In this document: in pieces, positions 50,095-59,392 of the stretch
Layout: each line of letters starts with the position of its first letter
Position numbering within the stretch: the first letter of the stretch is position 1
Assembly: GCF_020905375.1 (NCBI RefSeq)
Contig: NZ_JAJJBU010000027.1
Span: forward strand, 1 to 64,000
Source of the DNA: Arthrobacter cryoconiti
Lineage (GTDB): Bacteria > Actinomycetota > Actinomycetes > Actinomycetales > Micrococcaceae
DNA length: 64,000 nt
Direction: 5' to 3'
Program-made: the position numbers and the translations under genes
Notes under the pieces: model-generated
Databases searched by the model: none
The model's input: the letters and a program-made list of their open reading frames with translations, nothing else
What the model was told of the DNA's origin: nothing

Positions 50095-52389
50095 ATGAGT
50101 ACCGAAGAATTGCTGCACCAGCCACTGACACGAGTGATCGAGCTCGACATCGAGGGCATGACCTGTGCCTCCTGTGTTGGTCGCGTGGAACGCAAACTCG
50201 GCAAACTTGAAGGTGTCCAAGCTGCCGTGAACCTGCCGCTTGAATCCGCCCAGGTCACCGTCCCGGAGGGGATTTCCGATCAGCAGATCGTTGATACCGT
50301 CAACGCCACCGGCTACAAGGCCCGCCTGAAAACTGCCCCGTTGCCTCACGGCCACGAGGCAGACAGAATATCCGACTCCGAGGAACACGGCCACGATGCG
50401 GCGACGACCGCGGACGGCCGCCATGACCACATGAGTCATGGCGGGACGGCAGCCCAGCTGCGGCCCCGGCTGATCCTGGCCGCCATCTTCAGCATCCCGA
50501 TCTTCCTGATTTCCATGTTTCCGATGTTTCAGTTCCCCCAGTGGGGATGGGTAGTTGGCACTCTGGCGCTGCCGGTCGTGACCTGGTCCGCGTGGCCCTT
50601 CCACCGGGCCGCGGCCATCAACGCCCGCCATTTTGCCTCCACCATGGACACCCTGGTGTCCATCGGGGTGATCGCGGCGTACCTGTTCTCCGCCGTCATG
50701 CTCGCCACCGACCCGTCCATGACGGCCCACCCCGGGATGGGTGGACACGCAGAACTGTACTTTGAGGTCGCCGCGGTCGTCACGACGTTCCTGCTGCTGG
50801 GCCGCTACCTGGAAGCCAACGCAAAGGCCAAGGCCGGCGACGCACTCAAGGCGCTCCTGAGCCTCGGGGCAAAGGATGCCGCCGTGATCCGCAACGGCGC
50901 AGAAATCAAGATCCCCGCCGACCAGCTAGTTGCAGGAGATGTGTTTGTGGTCCGTCCCGGTGAGAAGGTCGCCACCGATGGCTACGTCGTTGAGGGCCGC
51001 TCGGCTATTGATGCCTCCCTGATCACCGGGGAATCCCTGCCGGTGGACGTGGACGTGGACGACACGGTCACCGGGGCAACGATCAATACTTCCGGTCGTC
51101 TGCTGGTCAAGGCGACCCGGGTCGGCAGCGATACCACGCTGGCGCAGATGGGGCGCCTGGTCAGTCAGGCCCAGTCCGGCAAGGCTCCGATCGCCCGGTT
51201 GGCGGACCGGATTAGCGCCGTGTTTGTCCCCATCGTCCTCGGACTCGCCGTGGTGACGTTTGTCCTGTGGCTGCTGCTCGCCGGCGATGTGCAGGGCGCG
51301 TTTACAGCCGCGGTCGCGGTGCTGGTCATCGCCTGCCCCTGCGCGCTGGGGTTGGCCACCCCGGTTGGCCTGTTGACGGGCACCGGCCGTGGCGCCCAAC
51401 TGGGGATCCTGATCAAGGGCCCGCAGGTTTTGGAAGACACCCGCACCGTGGACACCATCTTGCTGGATAAAACCGGTACGGTCACCAATGGCAAACTCGC
51501 CGTCGCCCGTACGCTGGCACTGGGAGCCCTCAACGACACCGAGGTTTTGCGATTGGCCGGATCTGTGGAGGCCGCCAGCGAACACCCCATCGCCCACGCC
51601 ATTGCCGCAGCCGCTACGGCCGGCCCTGGCATCGACGCGGTCACGGGCTTTGACTCCGCCCCGGGCGGCGGCGTCCGCGGCATCGTCAAGGGACACATGG
51701 TGGTTGCTGGCAGGGCTGGTTGGCTGGAAGAGAACGGCATCGACATCACCGATGCCCACCAAGAAGTACTGCGGCGAGAGCAGGAGTCCGGGGCGACAGC
51801 CATCTGGGTCGCGGTAGACCGCACGGTTGCGGGGATCATCAGCCTTGAAGACACCATCAAGGACGGCTCCGCCGAGGCCATCACCCGATTCAAGTCACTG
51901 GGGCTGCGCCCCATCCTGCTCACCGGCGACAACGCTGCGGTAGCTTCCCAGGTCGCGGCGGCCGTCGGTATTGCCCCGGAGGACGTTTTCGCCGATGTCC
52001 TGCCCCAGGGCAAGGTAGAAGCTGTCAAACGTCTCCAAGCCGCGGGGGCCACGGTGGCGATGGCCGGCGACGGTGTCAACGACGCCGCCGCCCTGGCCCA
52101 GGCCGACCTCGGGGTCGCCATGGGGTCCGGCACGGACGTGGCTATCGAGGCCGCAGATTTGACGGTCATGGGCAACGACCTGGGTCAGGTGGCCACGGCC
52201 ATTGAGCTCTCTCGCAAAACTCTTGCCACGATCAAGACGAACTTGTTTTGGGCGTTCTTCTACAACGCCATTGGCATTCCCATCGCCGCGCTGGGTTTGC
52301 TGAACCCGATGATTGCCGGTGCCGCGATGGCCGCCAGTTCGGTGCTGGTGGTCGCCAATTCATTGCGGTTGCGCCGCTTTGGCAGGTAG
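50095..52389 (+). CDS. copA: CopA Cu(I)-exporting P-type ATPase
   Basis: 764 residues from ATG (a TTG three bases earlier is in frame). An N-terminal HMA domain has GMTCASC (C24, C27), followed by a His-rich linker (HGHEADRISDSEEHGHDAAT). ITGESLP lies near 310, the CPC membrane motif (IACPCALGLATPVG) near 412, DKTGT near 458 and GDGVNDAAAL near 657. All P1B-1 signatures are intact, so it should export Cu(I). Third gene of the CsoR-controlled operon. Confidence 0.94.
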   Translation: MSTEELLHQPLTRVIELDIEGMTCASCVGRVERKLGKLEGVQAAVNLPLESAQVTVPEGISDQQIVDTVNATGYKARLKTAPLPHGHEADRISDSEEHGHDAATTADGRHDHMSHGGTAAQLRPRLILAAIFSIPIFLISMFPMFQFPQWGWVVGTLALPVVTWSAWPFHRAAAINARHFASTMDTLVSIGVIAAYLFSAVMLATDPSMTAHPGMGGHAELYFEVAAVVTTFLLLGRYLEANAKAKAGDALKALLSLGAKDAAVIRNGAEIKIPADQLVAGDVFVVRPGEKVATDGYVVEGRSAIDASLITGESLPVDVDVDDTVTGATINTSGRLLVKATRVGSDTTLAQMGRLVSQAQSGKAPIARLADRISAVFVPIVLGLAVVTFVLWLLLAGDVQGAFTAAVAVLVIACPCALGLATPVGLLTGTGRGAQLGILIKGPQVLEDTRTVDTILLDKTGTVTNGKLAVARTLALGALNDTEVLRLAGSVEAASEHPIAHAIAAAATAGPGIDAVTGFDSAPGGGVRGIVKGHMVVAGRAGWLEENGIDITDAHQEVLRREQESGATAIWVAVDRTVAGIISLEDTIKDGSAEAITRFKSLGLRPILLTGDNAAVASQVAAAVGIAPEDVFADVLPQGKVEAVKRLQAAGATVAMAGDGVNDAAALAQADLGVAMGSGTDVAIEAADLTVMGNDLGQVATAIELSRKTLATIKTNLFWAFFYNAIGIPIAALGLLNPMIAGAAMAASSVLVVANSLRLRRFGR

Positions 52390-52404
52390 TCGGAATCCCT
52401 TCCA

Positions 52405-52444
52405 GACACCCGTGGCCCATCTATTTGAATGGGGCCCGGGTGTC
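52405..52444. terminator. Bidirectional terminator, convergent genes
   Basis: GACACCCG pairs with CGGGTGTC, and inner GGCCCAT pairs with ATGGGGCC, between the copA stop and the convergent lipoprotein gene. Confidence 0.7.
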
Positions 52445-52976
52445 AGTCTGTAGGCAGTGCCAGGACGTCCGCGTGCCCGACACACCGACGGGTGGCCGGC
52501 AGCAGTGATATTGCCGACCCCAGCGCCGCGGGGACGGCACCTGCGTGGGAGTCATCGACCGTCAGGATGACCTCGGTGGCGGGGGTGCGCCCATAGCTTG
52601 TCAATGTCCTGGTGGTGCCGCTTTCCTGGACGATCCAGTCCACTCCGTTGACCGTTCCACACGGCAGTGTGGTGGGCCCTGGGACGGCAACCCCGCAGCG
52701 TAGAACCACCCCGGAAGGTGACCCCCAGGCGGCCGTTGAGATACCGGTGGTTTCTCTTCGTGACAGCCCCGCAATGGTGTCGGGAAGGTGGGAGAGAATC
52801 GTGGCGCAGCCGGGATTGCTGGCGTCAGGTGCGGCCTTGATGTCAACGGCTGCTGTGCAGCCACTAACCGCTACCGCCAATAAGGCAAGGATCGCGATGG
52901 AGGGAAGAGTGATGCCACTCCTGCGATCGCCCTGTTGCTGCCCACGGCGGAGCTCTTCTACACGAGGGGCGGACAT
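52443..52976 (-). CDS. DUF3515 lipoprotein
   Basis: 177 residues from ATG. The signal ends in lipobox VAVSGC. The mature chain follows the DUF3515 pattern: CATILSHLPDTIAGLSRRET, AAWGSPSGVVLRCGV, NGVDWIVQESG and TSYGRTPATEVILTVD. Function unknown. Found here at the end of the ResC/ResB/TlpA operon, it may be part of the copper or cytochrome c unit. Confidence 0.78.
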   Translation of the reverse strand: MSAPRVEELRRGQQQGDRRSGITLPSIAILALLAVAVSGCTAAVDIKAAPDASNPGCATILSHLPDTIAGLSRRETTGISTAAWGSPSGVVLRCGVAVPGPTTLPCGTVNGVDWIVQESGTTRTLTSYGRTPATEVILTVDDSHAGAVPAALGSAISLLPATRRCVGHADVLALPTD

Positions 52977-52987
52977 GGTAGGCGGGG

Positions 52988-54106
52988 TCAACTACCAACC
53001 CCTGCATAGGAGTGCAGACCGGAGAAGAAGACGTTGACAATGGCAAAGTTGAAGACCACGCACAGGTAGCCGACGATCGAGAGCCAGGCAGCGCGAGTTC
53101 CCGTCCAACCGCGGGTGGCGCGGGCGTGCAGGTATCCGGCGTAGACCACCCAGATCACGAACGTCCAGACTTCCTTGGTGTCCCATCCCCAGAACCGGCC
53201 CCAGGCCTTCTCGGCCCAGATCGCGCCAAACATCAACGTCAGGGTCCAGCCGATAAAAGCGATGGCGTTGATCCGGTAGGCCATGTTTTCCAGGCTCAGC
53301 GCAGAGGGCACCAGACGCAGGAACACCAAGCTATCGGGCTTGTCGATTGCAAGGGACGTTTCGCGTCGTGACTGGAGCAGTTGGAGCACGGATAGGGCGA
53401 AGGTGAGCGTGAACAGGGCGGAGGAGACGACGGCGATGGAGACGTGGATGACCAACCAGTAGCTTTGCAGGGCGGGGACCAGGTGCCCGGCAGGGGTCCA
53501 GAACGCCACGGATGCGGCCGTCAGCATGACGAGCACGAGGCCGATGACGAAGGTACCCACGAAGCGCAGGTCCCGGCGGGTGAGCACCAGCAGGAAGACC
53601 AGGATCACCACGAGCGCGCCGGTGGTGCAGAATTCGTACATGTTCCCCCATGGGACCCGCCCGGCGGCCAGGCCTCGGGAGAGGACGGCTGCGACGTGGA
53701 TGGCGGCGGCCAGCACGGTCAGGGACACCCCGATCCGGGCGGGCTTGCGGGGGCCTGCCAGGCCGTACCGCATGGAATCATCTGCCATCAGTCCCGGGCG
53801 CTGGACGGAGTGCTGGCTGGTGGGCCGCTCGCCCCGGCCCTCCGGCCCCTCCAGGACGGGTGCAGCCTCCTGGAATTCTGTTGTGCCTCGGCCGGTGGTG
53901 CCAGCGCGGGCCGGTATCTTTTGCTCGGTAACCCCTGGTTGGGATGTGAGGGCATAGGCCAGGCTTTGTTGCTGGGTGGTGCGGCCCTTTTTGCTGTTGT
54001 TGACCAGGTCCCAGGCGAAGGCGATGAGAGCGGCCACGTAGGCGATGCCGGCCAGGAGCATGAACCGCTCACTGTAGAGGGCGAAGGTTTCGTTGATGGT
54101 TGGCAT
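52988..54106 (-). CDS. resC: ResC/CcsA-type haem export and attachment protein
   Basis: 372 residues with about eight membrane helices and a long cytoplasmic loop near 45-120. The Trp-rich haem-handling motif is WGRFWGWDTKEVWTFVIW near residue 310. With ResB it forms the system II synthetase that attaches haem to apocytochromes c outside the membrane. The ATG overlaps the ResB stop (TAATG). Confidence 0.9.
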   Translation of the reverse strand: MPTINETFALYSERFMLLAGIAYVAALIAFAWDLVNNSKKGRTTQQQSLAYALTSQPGVTEQKIPARAGTTGRGTTEFQEAAPVLEGPEGRGERPTSQHSVQRPGLMADDSMRYGLAGPRKPARIGVSLTVLAAAIHVAAVLSRGLAAGRVPWGNMYEFCTTGALVVILVFLLVLTRRDLRFVGTFVIGLVLVMLTAASVAFWTPAGHLVPALQSYWLVIHVSIAVVSSALFTLTFALSVLQLLQSRRETSLAIDKPDSLVFLRLVPSALSLENMAYRINAIAFIGWTLTLMFGAIWAEKAWGRFWGWDTKEVWTFVIWVVYAGYLHARATRGWTGTRAAWLSIVGYLCVVFNFAIVNVFFSGLHSYAGVGS

Positions 54107-55755
54107 TACTGATCCTTAGCGAGAGGGTTCGTGTTGGTGGCCGGCGCCGACCATTCCTTGGTCAGGAGCCGGCCGATGGCGGCGGCTTCGGCGGCGAGGC
54201 GGTGGTTCTCCCCGCGGGCCAGGAGCCCGTATTCGACCATGGTCCGCCCGTCCGGGTGGGTTCCGGTTCTGACCCAGGCCCTGTGCCGGCCGATGAATAG
54301 GGACGCGATCAGTCCGGCCAGGGCTGCGAGGGCGAAGATCAGCACTCCGAGCTGGCCGGGATCATGGCGAATGTCGATGCCGACATAGCGTTTAATGCCG
54401 TCGAAACTGATGGAGCCCTTGCCTTCGGGGAGCGTGTAGCTTTGCCCCGGGGCCAGGACGATGCCGCCGGCCTTGAGGTTGCGGTTGTTTAGCGGGGTCA
54501 GGTTTTTGGTGTCCAGGGTGTAGACGTTCCGTGGCTGCCCGGCGTTGAGCCCCAGGTCGCCGTAGTAGGAATTCAGGTTCAGGCGCGGGTTTAGCGGGTC
54601 CGGGTCGCTGGCGTAGGAGATCCCCTGGTCGTTGACCAGGGCGGTGGGGAGGAAGAATCCGACGAAACCCAGTTGGGATGGTCTGGCATCAGGGGCCTTG
54701 ATGACCAGCAGGGAGGTGTAGGCCCCGTCGCTGGGGATGGAGACGACGGGCCCGCTAAACGCGGTCTTTCCGGCGCCGTCCTTGATGGTCACCACGGGCG
54801 CGTAACCGTTGCCGACCAGGTAGAAGCTGGCCCCGCCCACGGTGATCGGGTCGTTGACCTTCAGGATCCTTTTTACCGGCTCCGCCCCGGGTTTGTCGGT
54901 AACCGTCACGGCTGCGGTGAAGTCGATGGGCTGGCCGTAGTGGGCGGCCGAAGAACGGTCGAAGGTGACGTCGAACTTGTTCAAGGTGATGGCAAAAGGG
55001 TCCAACCGGGTCGGGTTAAAGTTGGCGCCGGGCGAAAACTGGTCATAGCCGACAAGAGTGTTCACGAAGGTGTCACCTTCGACCAGGATTTTCTGTCCCC
55101 GGTAGCCGAACAAGCCCCCGATGGCGACGCAGACCAGGACCCCTATCAGTGAGACATGGAAGAGCAGGTTCCCCACCTCCCGGATCAGCCCGCGTTCGGC
55201 CGCCACGGAGGGGCGTTCCCCCCCGGCGTCGTAGACATGGACCCGGTACCGGCGCCGGCGCAGCAGCCGGGCCGCGTCCTGCACCGCCTGCCCGGCACTG
55301 ATCCCGGACGATTCCGGCAACTCCAGGGTCCCGTATTCGGGCAGCCGGGACAGGCGCTTGGGGGTGCGGGGCGGGGCCGATCGCATGGCCTTCCAGTGCG
55401 CCCGGGCCCGGGGGACGACGCAGCCGATCAGGGAGATGAACAACAGCAGGTAGATCGCGGAAAACCAGACGGAGGAATAGACGTTGAAGAACTGGAACTT
55501 ATCCAGCCACGGCCCATAGCCTGGATGGTCCTTCAGGTATTGCGTGACGACAGAGGGGTTGACCGGTCGTTGGGGAAACAGGGACCCGGGCACGGCCGCC
55601 ACGGCCAGCAGCAGCAACAACAACAGGGCATTGCGCATGCTGGTCAACTGCCGCCAGATCCACCGCACGGTTCCGACCGCACCCAAACGGGGCAGCACCG
55701 GCGCCCCGGTGTCCGACTTCGCCGTGGCTGGGGGATGTTCTTTCGTGGGGCCCAT
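54106..55755 (-). CDS. resB: ResB-like cytochrome c biogenesis protein
   Basis: 549 residues. Three N-terminal membrane helices, a large extracytoplasmic domain (about 210-440), and a C-terminal helix (LIFALAALAGLIASLFIG) match ResB/Ccs1. It partners ResC. It lies between tlpA (two-base gap) and resC (overlap). Confidence 0.9.
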   Translation of the reverse strand: MGPTKEHPPATAKSDTGAPVLPRLGAVGTVRWIWRQLTSMRNALLLLLLLAVAAVPGSLFPQRPVNPSVVTQYLKDHPGYGPWLDKFQFFNVYSSVWFSAIYLLLFISLIGCVVPRARAHWKAMRSAPPRTPKRLSRLPEYGTLELPESSGISAGQAVQDAARLLRRRRYRVHVYDAGGERPSVAAERGLIREVGNLLFHVSLIGVLVCVAIGGLFGYRGQKILVEGDTFVNTLVGYDQFSPGANFNPTRLDPFAITLNKFDVTFDRSSAAHYGQPIDFTAAVTVTDKPGAEPVKRILKVNDPITVGGASFYLVGNGYAPVVTIKDGAGKTAFSGPVVSIPSDGAYTSLLVIKAPDARPSQLGFVGFFLPTALVNDQGISYASDPDPLNPRLNLNSYYGDLGLNAGQPRNVYTLDTKNLTPLNNRNLKAGGIVLAPGQSYTLPEGKGSISFDGIKRYVGIDIRHDPGQLGVLIFALAALAGLIASLFIGRHRAWVRTGTHPDGRTMVEYGLLARGENHRLAAEAAAIGRLLTKEWSAPATNTNPLAKDQ

Positions 55756-55757
55756 GG

Positions 55758-56411
55758 CTATTTCCCCGCCACGGCGTCGGCGATCAGGGCCTTCAGGGTG
55801 CCCTGGTCCGCGAGGCCGAGGATGCGGGAGGCAACCCTGCCGGCCTTGTCGAGCACGAGCGTGGTGGGCACCGCCTGGGGCGGCACGTACTGGGTCATGG
55901 CCAGCAACACCCCACCGCCGGAATCCTCCATGCTGGGATAGGTAACCCCAAAGGTCCGCTCGAAGGCGGCGGCCTCGGGCTCACGGTCCCGGATGTTGAC
56001 CCCATAAAACAGGACCCCGTCGGCCTTGAACTCCTGGTACAGGGCCTCCAGCCGGGGTGCCTCCAGCCGGCACGGGGAACAGGCGGCATACCAAAAGTTC
56101 AGTACGACCACCTTCCCTGCCCAGGCCGTCGATGACACGGCGGTCCCGTCGAAGAGCTTGCCGGCCAGGACGACCGGTTCCTTGCGTTCATTGATGGCGT
56201 ACTGGGCCACGGATCCGTCCCCGGCGATGAAGTTCTTGTTGTCCCCGGCGTTGGCTTGCCGGGCCAGCGAATCGTTGGATGCACACGCCGACAAGGCCAG
56301 GACACCCACCCCGGACAGGGCGGATAGCTGGAAGAATCGGCGCCGAGAAGGTGGCAGCGTTGACGAAATCTCTGATGCAGTCGGGGTGTTTCGGGGCAGG
56401 GGAAGGGACAT
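55758..56411 (-). CDS. TlpA/ResA-like thiol-disulphide lipoprotein
   Basis: 217 residues from ATG after TGAGGA; ATG 56423 is an alternative. RRRFFQLSALSG is a Tat-like twin-Arg, and LALSACAS offers a lipobox. The thioredoxin fold carries FWYAACSPCRLEAPRLEAL (CSPC active site). It likely reduces apocytochrome c cysteines before ResBC acts. First gene of a minus-strand operon facing a CsoR-type operator. Confidence 0.87.
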   Translation of the reverse strand: MSLPLPRNTPTASEISSTLPPSRRRFFQLSALSGVGVLALSACASNDSLARQANAGDNKNFIAGDGSVAQYAINERKEPVVLAGKLFDGTAVSSTAWAGKVVVLNFWYAACSPCRLEAPRLEALYQEFKADGVLFYGVNIRDREPEAAAFERTFGVTYPSMEDSGGGVLLAMTQYVPPQAVPTTLVLDKAGRVASRILGLADQGTLKALIADAVAGK

Positions 56412-56471
56412 CGGAATCCTCATATAACGAAATTGTAACTTTTGATTTTTGTCGGTTAGGCTGGTAAAAAC

Positions 56472-56490
56472 ACATACCCCTAACGGGTAT
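56472..56490. promoter_or_regulatory. CsoR-type operator 3 in divergent region
   Basis: CATACCCCTAACGGGTATG is a palindrome matching the two sites before csoR, placed between the divergent tlpA and M23 peptidase genes. It would put cytochrome c maturation and the peptidase under copper control. Confidence 0.72.
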
Positions 56491-56702
56491 GTTCGTGGGC
56501 CGTTTCGCCAAACCACGTCGGCGGGCCACGACCGTTCAGCTTCCCGACGGGGGCGGAGGAACCACCGCTGGTGCCCTGGTGCACCTTGGGGTGAAGCCTG
56601 CCCAACACACCACGGCCGCTATGGCTGCGCGTTGGGCGGGCCGGGCAGGCCCCTCGCCCGAATCCGACAGCTAACTTCGCCGGCGTCGAGAGGATCCCCT
56701 TT

Positions 56703-57512
56703 ATGTCTGCCCACCGCCAACACGGCCGCCGCCGCGCGACCACACCCATGCCCGCCTCCGTCTCGCGGGGCCGCCACTGGGCATCCGCTCCCGAGTCCGA
56801 GCCCAGAAATGTCACAGGCAGGAAACCGCTAGCCCTGGCAGTAGCCGCAGCAGGATTCATTGCGTTAACAGCACTTCCGGCCGCGCACGCCGACACAGGC
56901 CACCTCGCCGCATCGGTGACCGCCAACGCTGCCACATCCTCCCTGCAACCGGCCGTGACGGCAGACAAGAATGTTGTGGTGTCATTCGCCAAGCCATCGG
57001 TCAGCAGTAAACCAGCTCCGGCGGCGCCCCCCGGTGGCCTGCACCCGGCGGGCGCCCCAGCGGCCCCGCTCCCGGAACCGGCGCAACCGGCCCCGACTGC
57101 ACAGGCACCGGTGCAGTCGTCTTCCGGACTGCGCCCACCTTTGGCATCCATAACGGTTGCCTCACCCTTTGGGTACCGGACCAATCCACTGAGCGGGGCC
57201 GGCGGGGAACTGCACACCGGACTCGACCTGGTGGCGACATGCAGCACGGCGGTGTTCGCCGCAGGATCAGGGACCGTGACCGAGGCTGGCTGGAGCCAGT
57301 ACGGCGGTGGAAACCGCATCGTCATCGACCACGGTGGCGGCATCAAGACCACGTACAACCACCTGGATAGCATCGGGGTCAGCGTCGGCCAGCAAGTGGG
57401 CGCGGGCGCCCAGATTGCCGGTGTCGGATCGACGGGCAATTCCACCGGCTGCCACCTGCACTTTGAGGTCATGGTCAATGGCCAAACCGTCGACCCGGCA
57501 CCGTTCATCTGA
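56703..57512 (+). CDS. Secreted M23 metallopeptidase
   Basis: 269 residues. A signal or anchor (LALAVAAAGFIALTALPAAHA) precedes a Pro/Ala-rich linker and a C-terminal LytM domain: GELHTGLDLV (first zinc ligands) and CHLHFEVMVNG (HxH). It cleaves peptidoglycan cross-bridges. It is transcribed divergently from tlpA beside CsoR operator 3, and its end overlaps the convergent ctaG by 8 bp. A wall hydrolase in a copper island is unexpected. Confidence 0.85.
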   Translation: MSAHRQHGRRRATTPMPASVSRGRHWASAPESEPRNVTGRKPLALAVAAAGFIALTALPAAHADTGHLAASVTANAATSSLQPAVTADKNVVVSFAKPSVSSKPAPAAPPGGLHPAGAPAAPLPEPAQPAPTAQAPVQSSSGLRPPLASITVASPFGYRTNPLSGAGGELHTGLDLVATCSTAVFAAGSGTVTEAGWSQYGGGNRIVIDHGGGIKTTYNHLDSIGVSVGQQVGAGAQIAGVGSTGNSTGCHLHFEVMVNGQTVDPAPFI

Positions 57513-58482
57513 CCGGCTCCCGGCCACCGAGAGAGGACGATCCGTGCCGAGGGTGACCGGAGCTGACAGCCGGTTCGGTGACAGAGAGGCCGTCGTAGTC
57601 GCGCCGGTTGGCCAGGTGTTCCCGGGTGAGCTCGGCGAGTTGGTCATCGCTGAGCCCGTCGAAGGAGCGAGCCTCACGCTTGTCGCTGCGGGAGAAGCGG
57701 ACAAACATCAAAATGAGCAGGGGCAGGTCCACTATTTCTGCCACGAACCACAACAGGTCCCCAGCCAGTTGCTGGTCACGCAGGGCATTGGGCATCCAAC
57801 CCGGATGGTTCAGCAACCCCACGGTGGCGCCGTCAAAGACCTGCGGGACCATGCGCATCATGATCCCGGGGATCGCGTCGGCGACGAGTTCGATGAAGAC
57901 GAAGATGAACTCCACCACAATCAGTGCGTTGACTGCCGCCTGGGCCCCTTCTTCAATGATGGGCACCGTCATCAACAATCCCATCATGGGCACGGCGACC
58001 GTCAGCACCACATCGGCGACGGGGCTGGTGCGCAGGGGATAGAACAGCGGGGTCAGGAAGACCGTGAAGAGAATCAGGCCCAGGAGTGCGGCGACGATAG
58101 TGTTGCCCAGCAGACGCATCAGGCGGTGCCCGAGAAAAGCCTCCAGCCTGGCCACCCCGGCGGGATCCAGGGTTGCCCGGGCCAGGGTGAGCGGCTTGCC
58201 CAGTCCCACCAGCAGGGGGACAACAAAGAGGTAACCGGTGATCTTGAGGGTAAAGACCCAGCGCAAGTCATGGCTGTAGACGCCGGGGAAACCAAAACTG
58301 AGCACCGCAAAGCTGCCCAGCCCCAGAGCATAGAAGGACACGGACCGCCACACCCGCCACCGCACACCCCGCTGGTGGGCGCGGACCAGCCCCCGGACAT
58401 AGAGGATCGCGGCGGGCACCAGCAGGCACACTGCAGCCCAGTTCAGGGTCCAGGACCCGGCCAGCACGTCCCAAGGTGGCAT
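57505..58482 (-). CDS. ctaG: CtaG-type copper/cytochrome oxidase assembly protein
   Basis: 325 residues with about seven to nine membrane helices and the caa3_CtaG family pattern (YSHDLRWVFTLKITGYLFVV, VPIIEEGAQAAVNALIVVEF, RMVPQVFDG, WFVAEIVDLPLLILMFVRFS). These proteins deliver copper to oxidase subunit II. Last gene of the long minus-strand operon. Confidence 0.85.
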   Translation of the reverse strand: MPPWDVLAGSWTLNWAAVCLLVPAAILYVRGLVRAHQRGVRWRVWRSVSFYALGLGSFAVLSFGFPGVYSHDLRWVFTLKITGYLFVVPLLVGLGKPLTLARATLDPAGVARLEAFLGHRLMRLLGNTIVAALLGLILFTVFLTPLFYPLRTSPVADVVLTVAVPMMGLLMTVPIIEEGAQAAVNALIVVEFIFVFIELVADAIPGIMMRMVPQVFDGATVGLLNHPGWMPNALRDQQLAGDLLWFVAEIVDLPLLILMFVRFSRSDKREARSFDGLSDDQLAELTREHLANRRDYDGLSVTEPAVSSGHPRHGSSSLGGREPVR

Positions 58483-58483
58483 G

Positions 58484-58729
58484 TTAGCGCTTCTTGGGGG
58501 TGGTGCGCCCCGCCAGGACCGCCCCGACGATCAGTACCGCCGCGGCGGTGGGGTAGCCGATGAGGAGGTCCTGAATGCCGGGCGGGCCGCCAGGGAGGGC
58601 GACATGTGCGAGCCAGTGCGATAGCCCGACCAGCGCGCCCAAGACCATGATGCCCTGGCCTACCCTGACCAGGCGCCGGTGGTGGCGGTAGTTCTTCGCA
58701 GCGTCATCGCCGGGGAGATGCTGTTTCAT
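58484..58729 (-). CDS. Small two-TM membrane protein
   Basis: 81 residues with helices GIMVLGALVGLSHWLAHVAL and LIGYPTAAAVLIVGAVLAGR. It starts with ATG after AAAGGACAGCAC and its stop is one base from ctaG. Probably an accessory protein in copper or oxidase assembly. No family is recognised. Confidence 0.7.
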   Translation of the reverse strand: MKQHLPGDDAAKNYRHHRRLVRVGQGIMVLGALVGLSHWLAHVALPGGPPGIQDLLIGYPTAAAVLIVGAVLAGRTTPKKR

Positions 58730-58756
58730 GTGCTGTCCTTTCAGAGGTGGGCTTGT

Positions 58757-59392
58757 TTAGCCGTTGGCGCCGCCGGAGCATGCGGCCCCGGGTTCCGGTG
58801 TTTGGGGACCCATGGCGTAGGCCTTGATGAAGACGGGCAGTCGAGAATCCCCGGCATTGGGGACTTCCAGCTGGGTGCCCCAGGCGGACGCGGTCACGGC
58901 CACTGCCTGGTCCGGGTTGGGGCTGAGGAGGACATAGGGTTTCCCCTTGACCAGGGCAGTCAGTGTGGTCACATCGGTCGGAGAGAGCCCCTGTTTGTAG
59001 CTGATCCATACGGCACCGTGTTCGAGGGAGTGCACGGCCCGGTTCTCGTTCACGGGGGTGGTGTAGATCCCGCAGTTGGTCCACGTCGCAGCATGGTCCC
59101 CGCCGACCCCGGGCTGCTGAGGGTAGGTCACCGGGGTTTGGACGTGGTTGCGGGTGAGATTCGGGTAGGTCTTGACTCCGGCGATGGGGCTTTTGGCTGC
59201 CTCAGCCGTCGTATTGCGGGTCTGGATGGATCCGGTGATGACAAACGTGACGACGACGATAATGGCGACGACCAGCAAACCGAACCCGCCGTAGACGAAA
59301 AGATTTTGTCGGCGTTGCTTGACTCGGTGTGCGGCGAATACGGCATCGATTTTCGCTTGGCGTTCGGCCTGGCGCTCTTTGGGATTGCTCAC
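58757..59392 (-). CDS. DUF3105 membrane-anchored protein
   Basis: 211 residues from a GTG after AAGGAGCTCCCCA, overlapping the Lgt stop (GTGA). A charged N-terminus and a membrane helix (VYGGFGLLVVAIIVVVTFVI) precede the DUF3105 domain (PVTYPQQPGVGGDHAATWTN, SLEHGAVWISY, with conserved His residues that could bind copper). The exact function is unknown. Often found near copper lipoproteins and DUF305 genes. Confidence 0.83.
   Translation of the reverse strand: MSNPKERQAERQAKIDAVFAAHRVKQRRQNLFVYGGFGLLVVAIIVVVTFVITGSIQTRNTTAEAAKSPIAGVKTYPNLTRNHVQTPVTYPQQPGVGGDHAATWTNCGIYTTPVNENRAVHSLEHGAVWISYKQGLSPTDVTTLTALVKGKPYVLLSPNPDQAVAVTASAWGTQLEVPNAGDSRLPVFIKAYAMGPQTPEPGAACSGGANG

Noticed and set aside
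56489-56674. 61-codon frame between tlpA and the M23 gene
   Set aside because: It starts inside the CsoR-type operator and lacks a ribosome site or recognisable features.
57307-58563. 418-codon frame on the plus strand opposite ctaG
   Set aside because: Antisense shadow of a well-recognised membrane protein gene; the translation is Gln/His/Gly-rich and unstructured.
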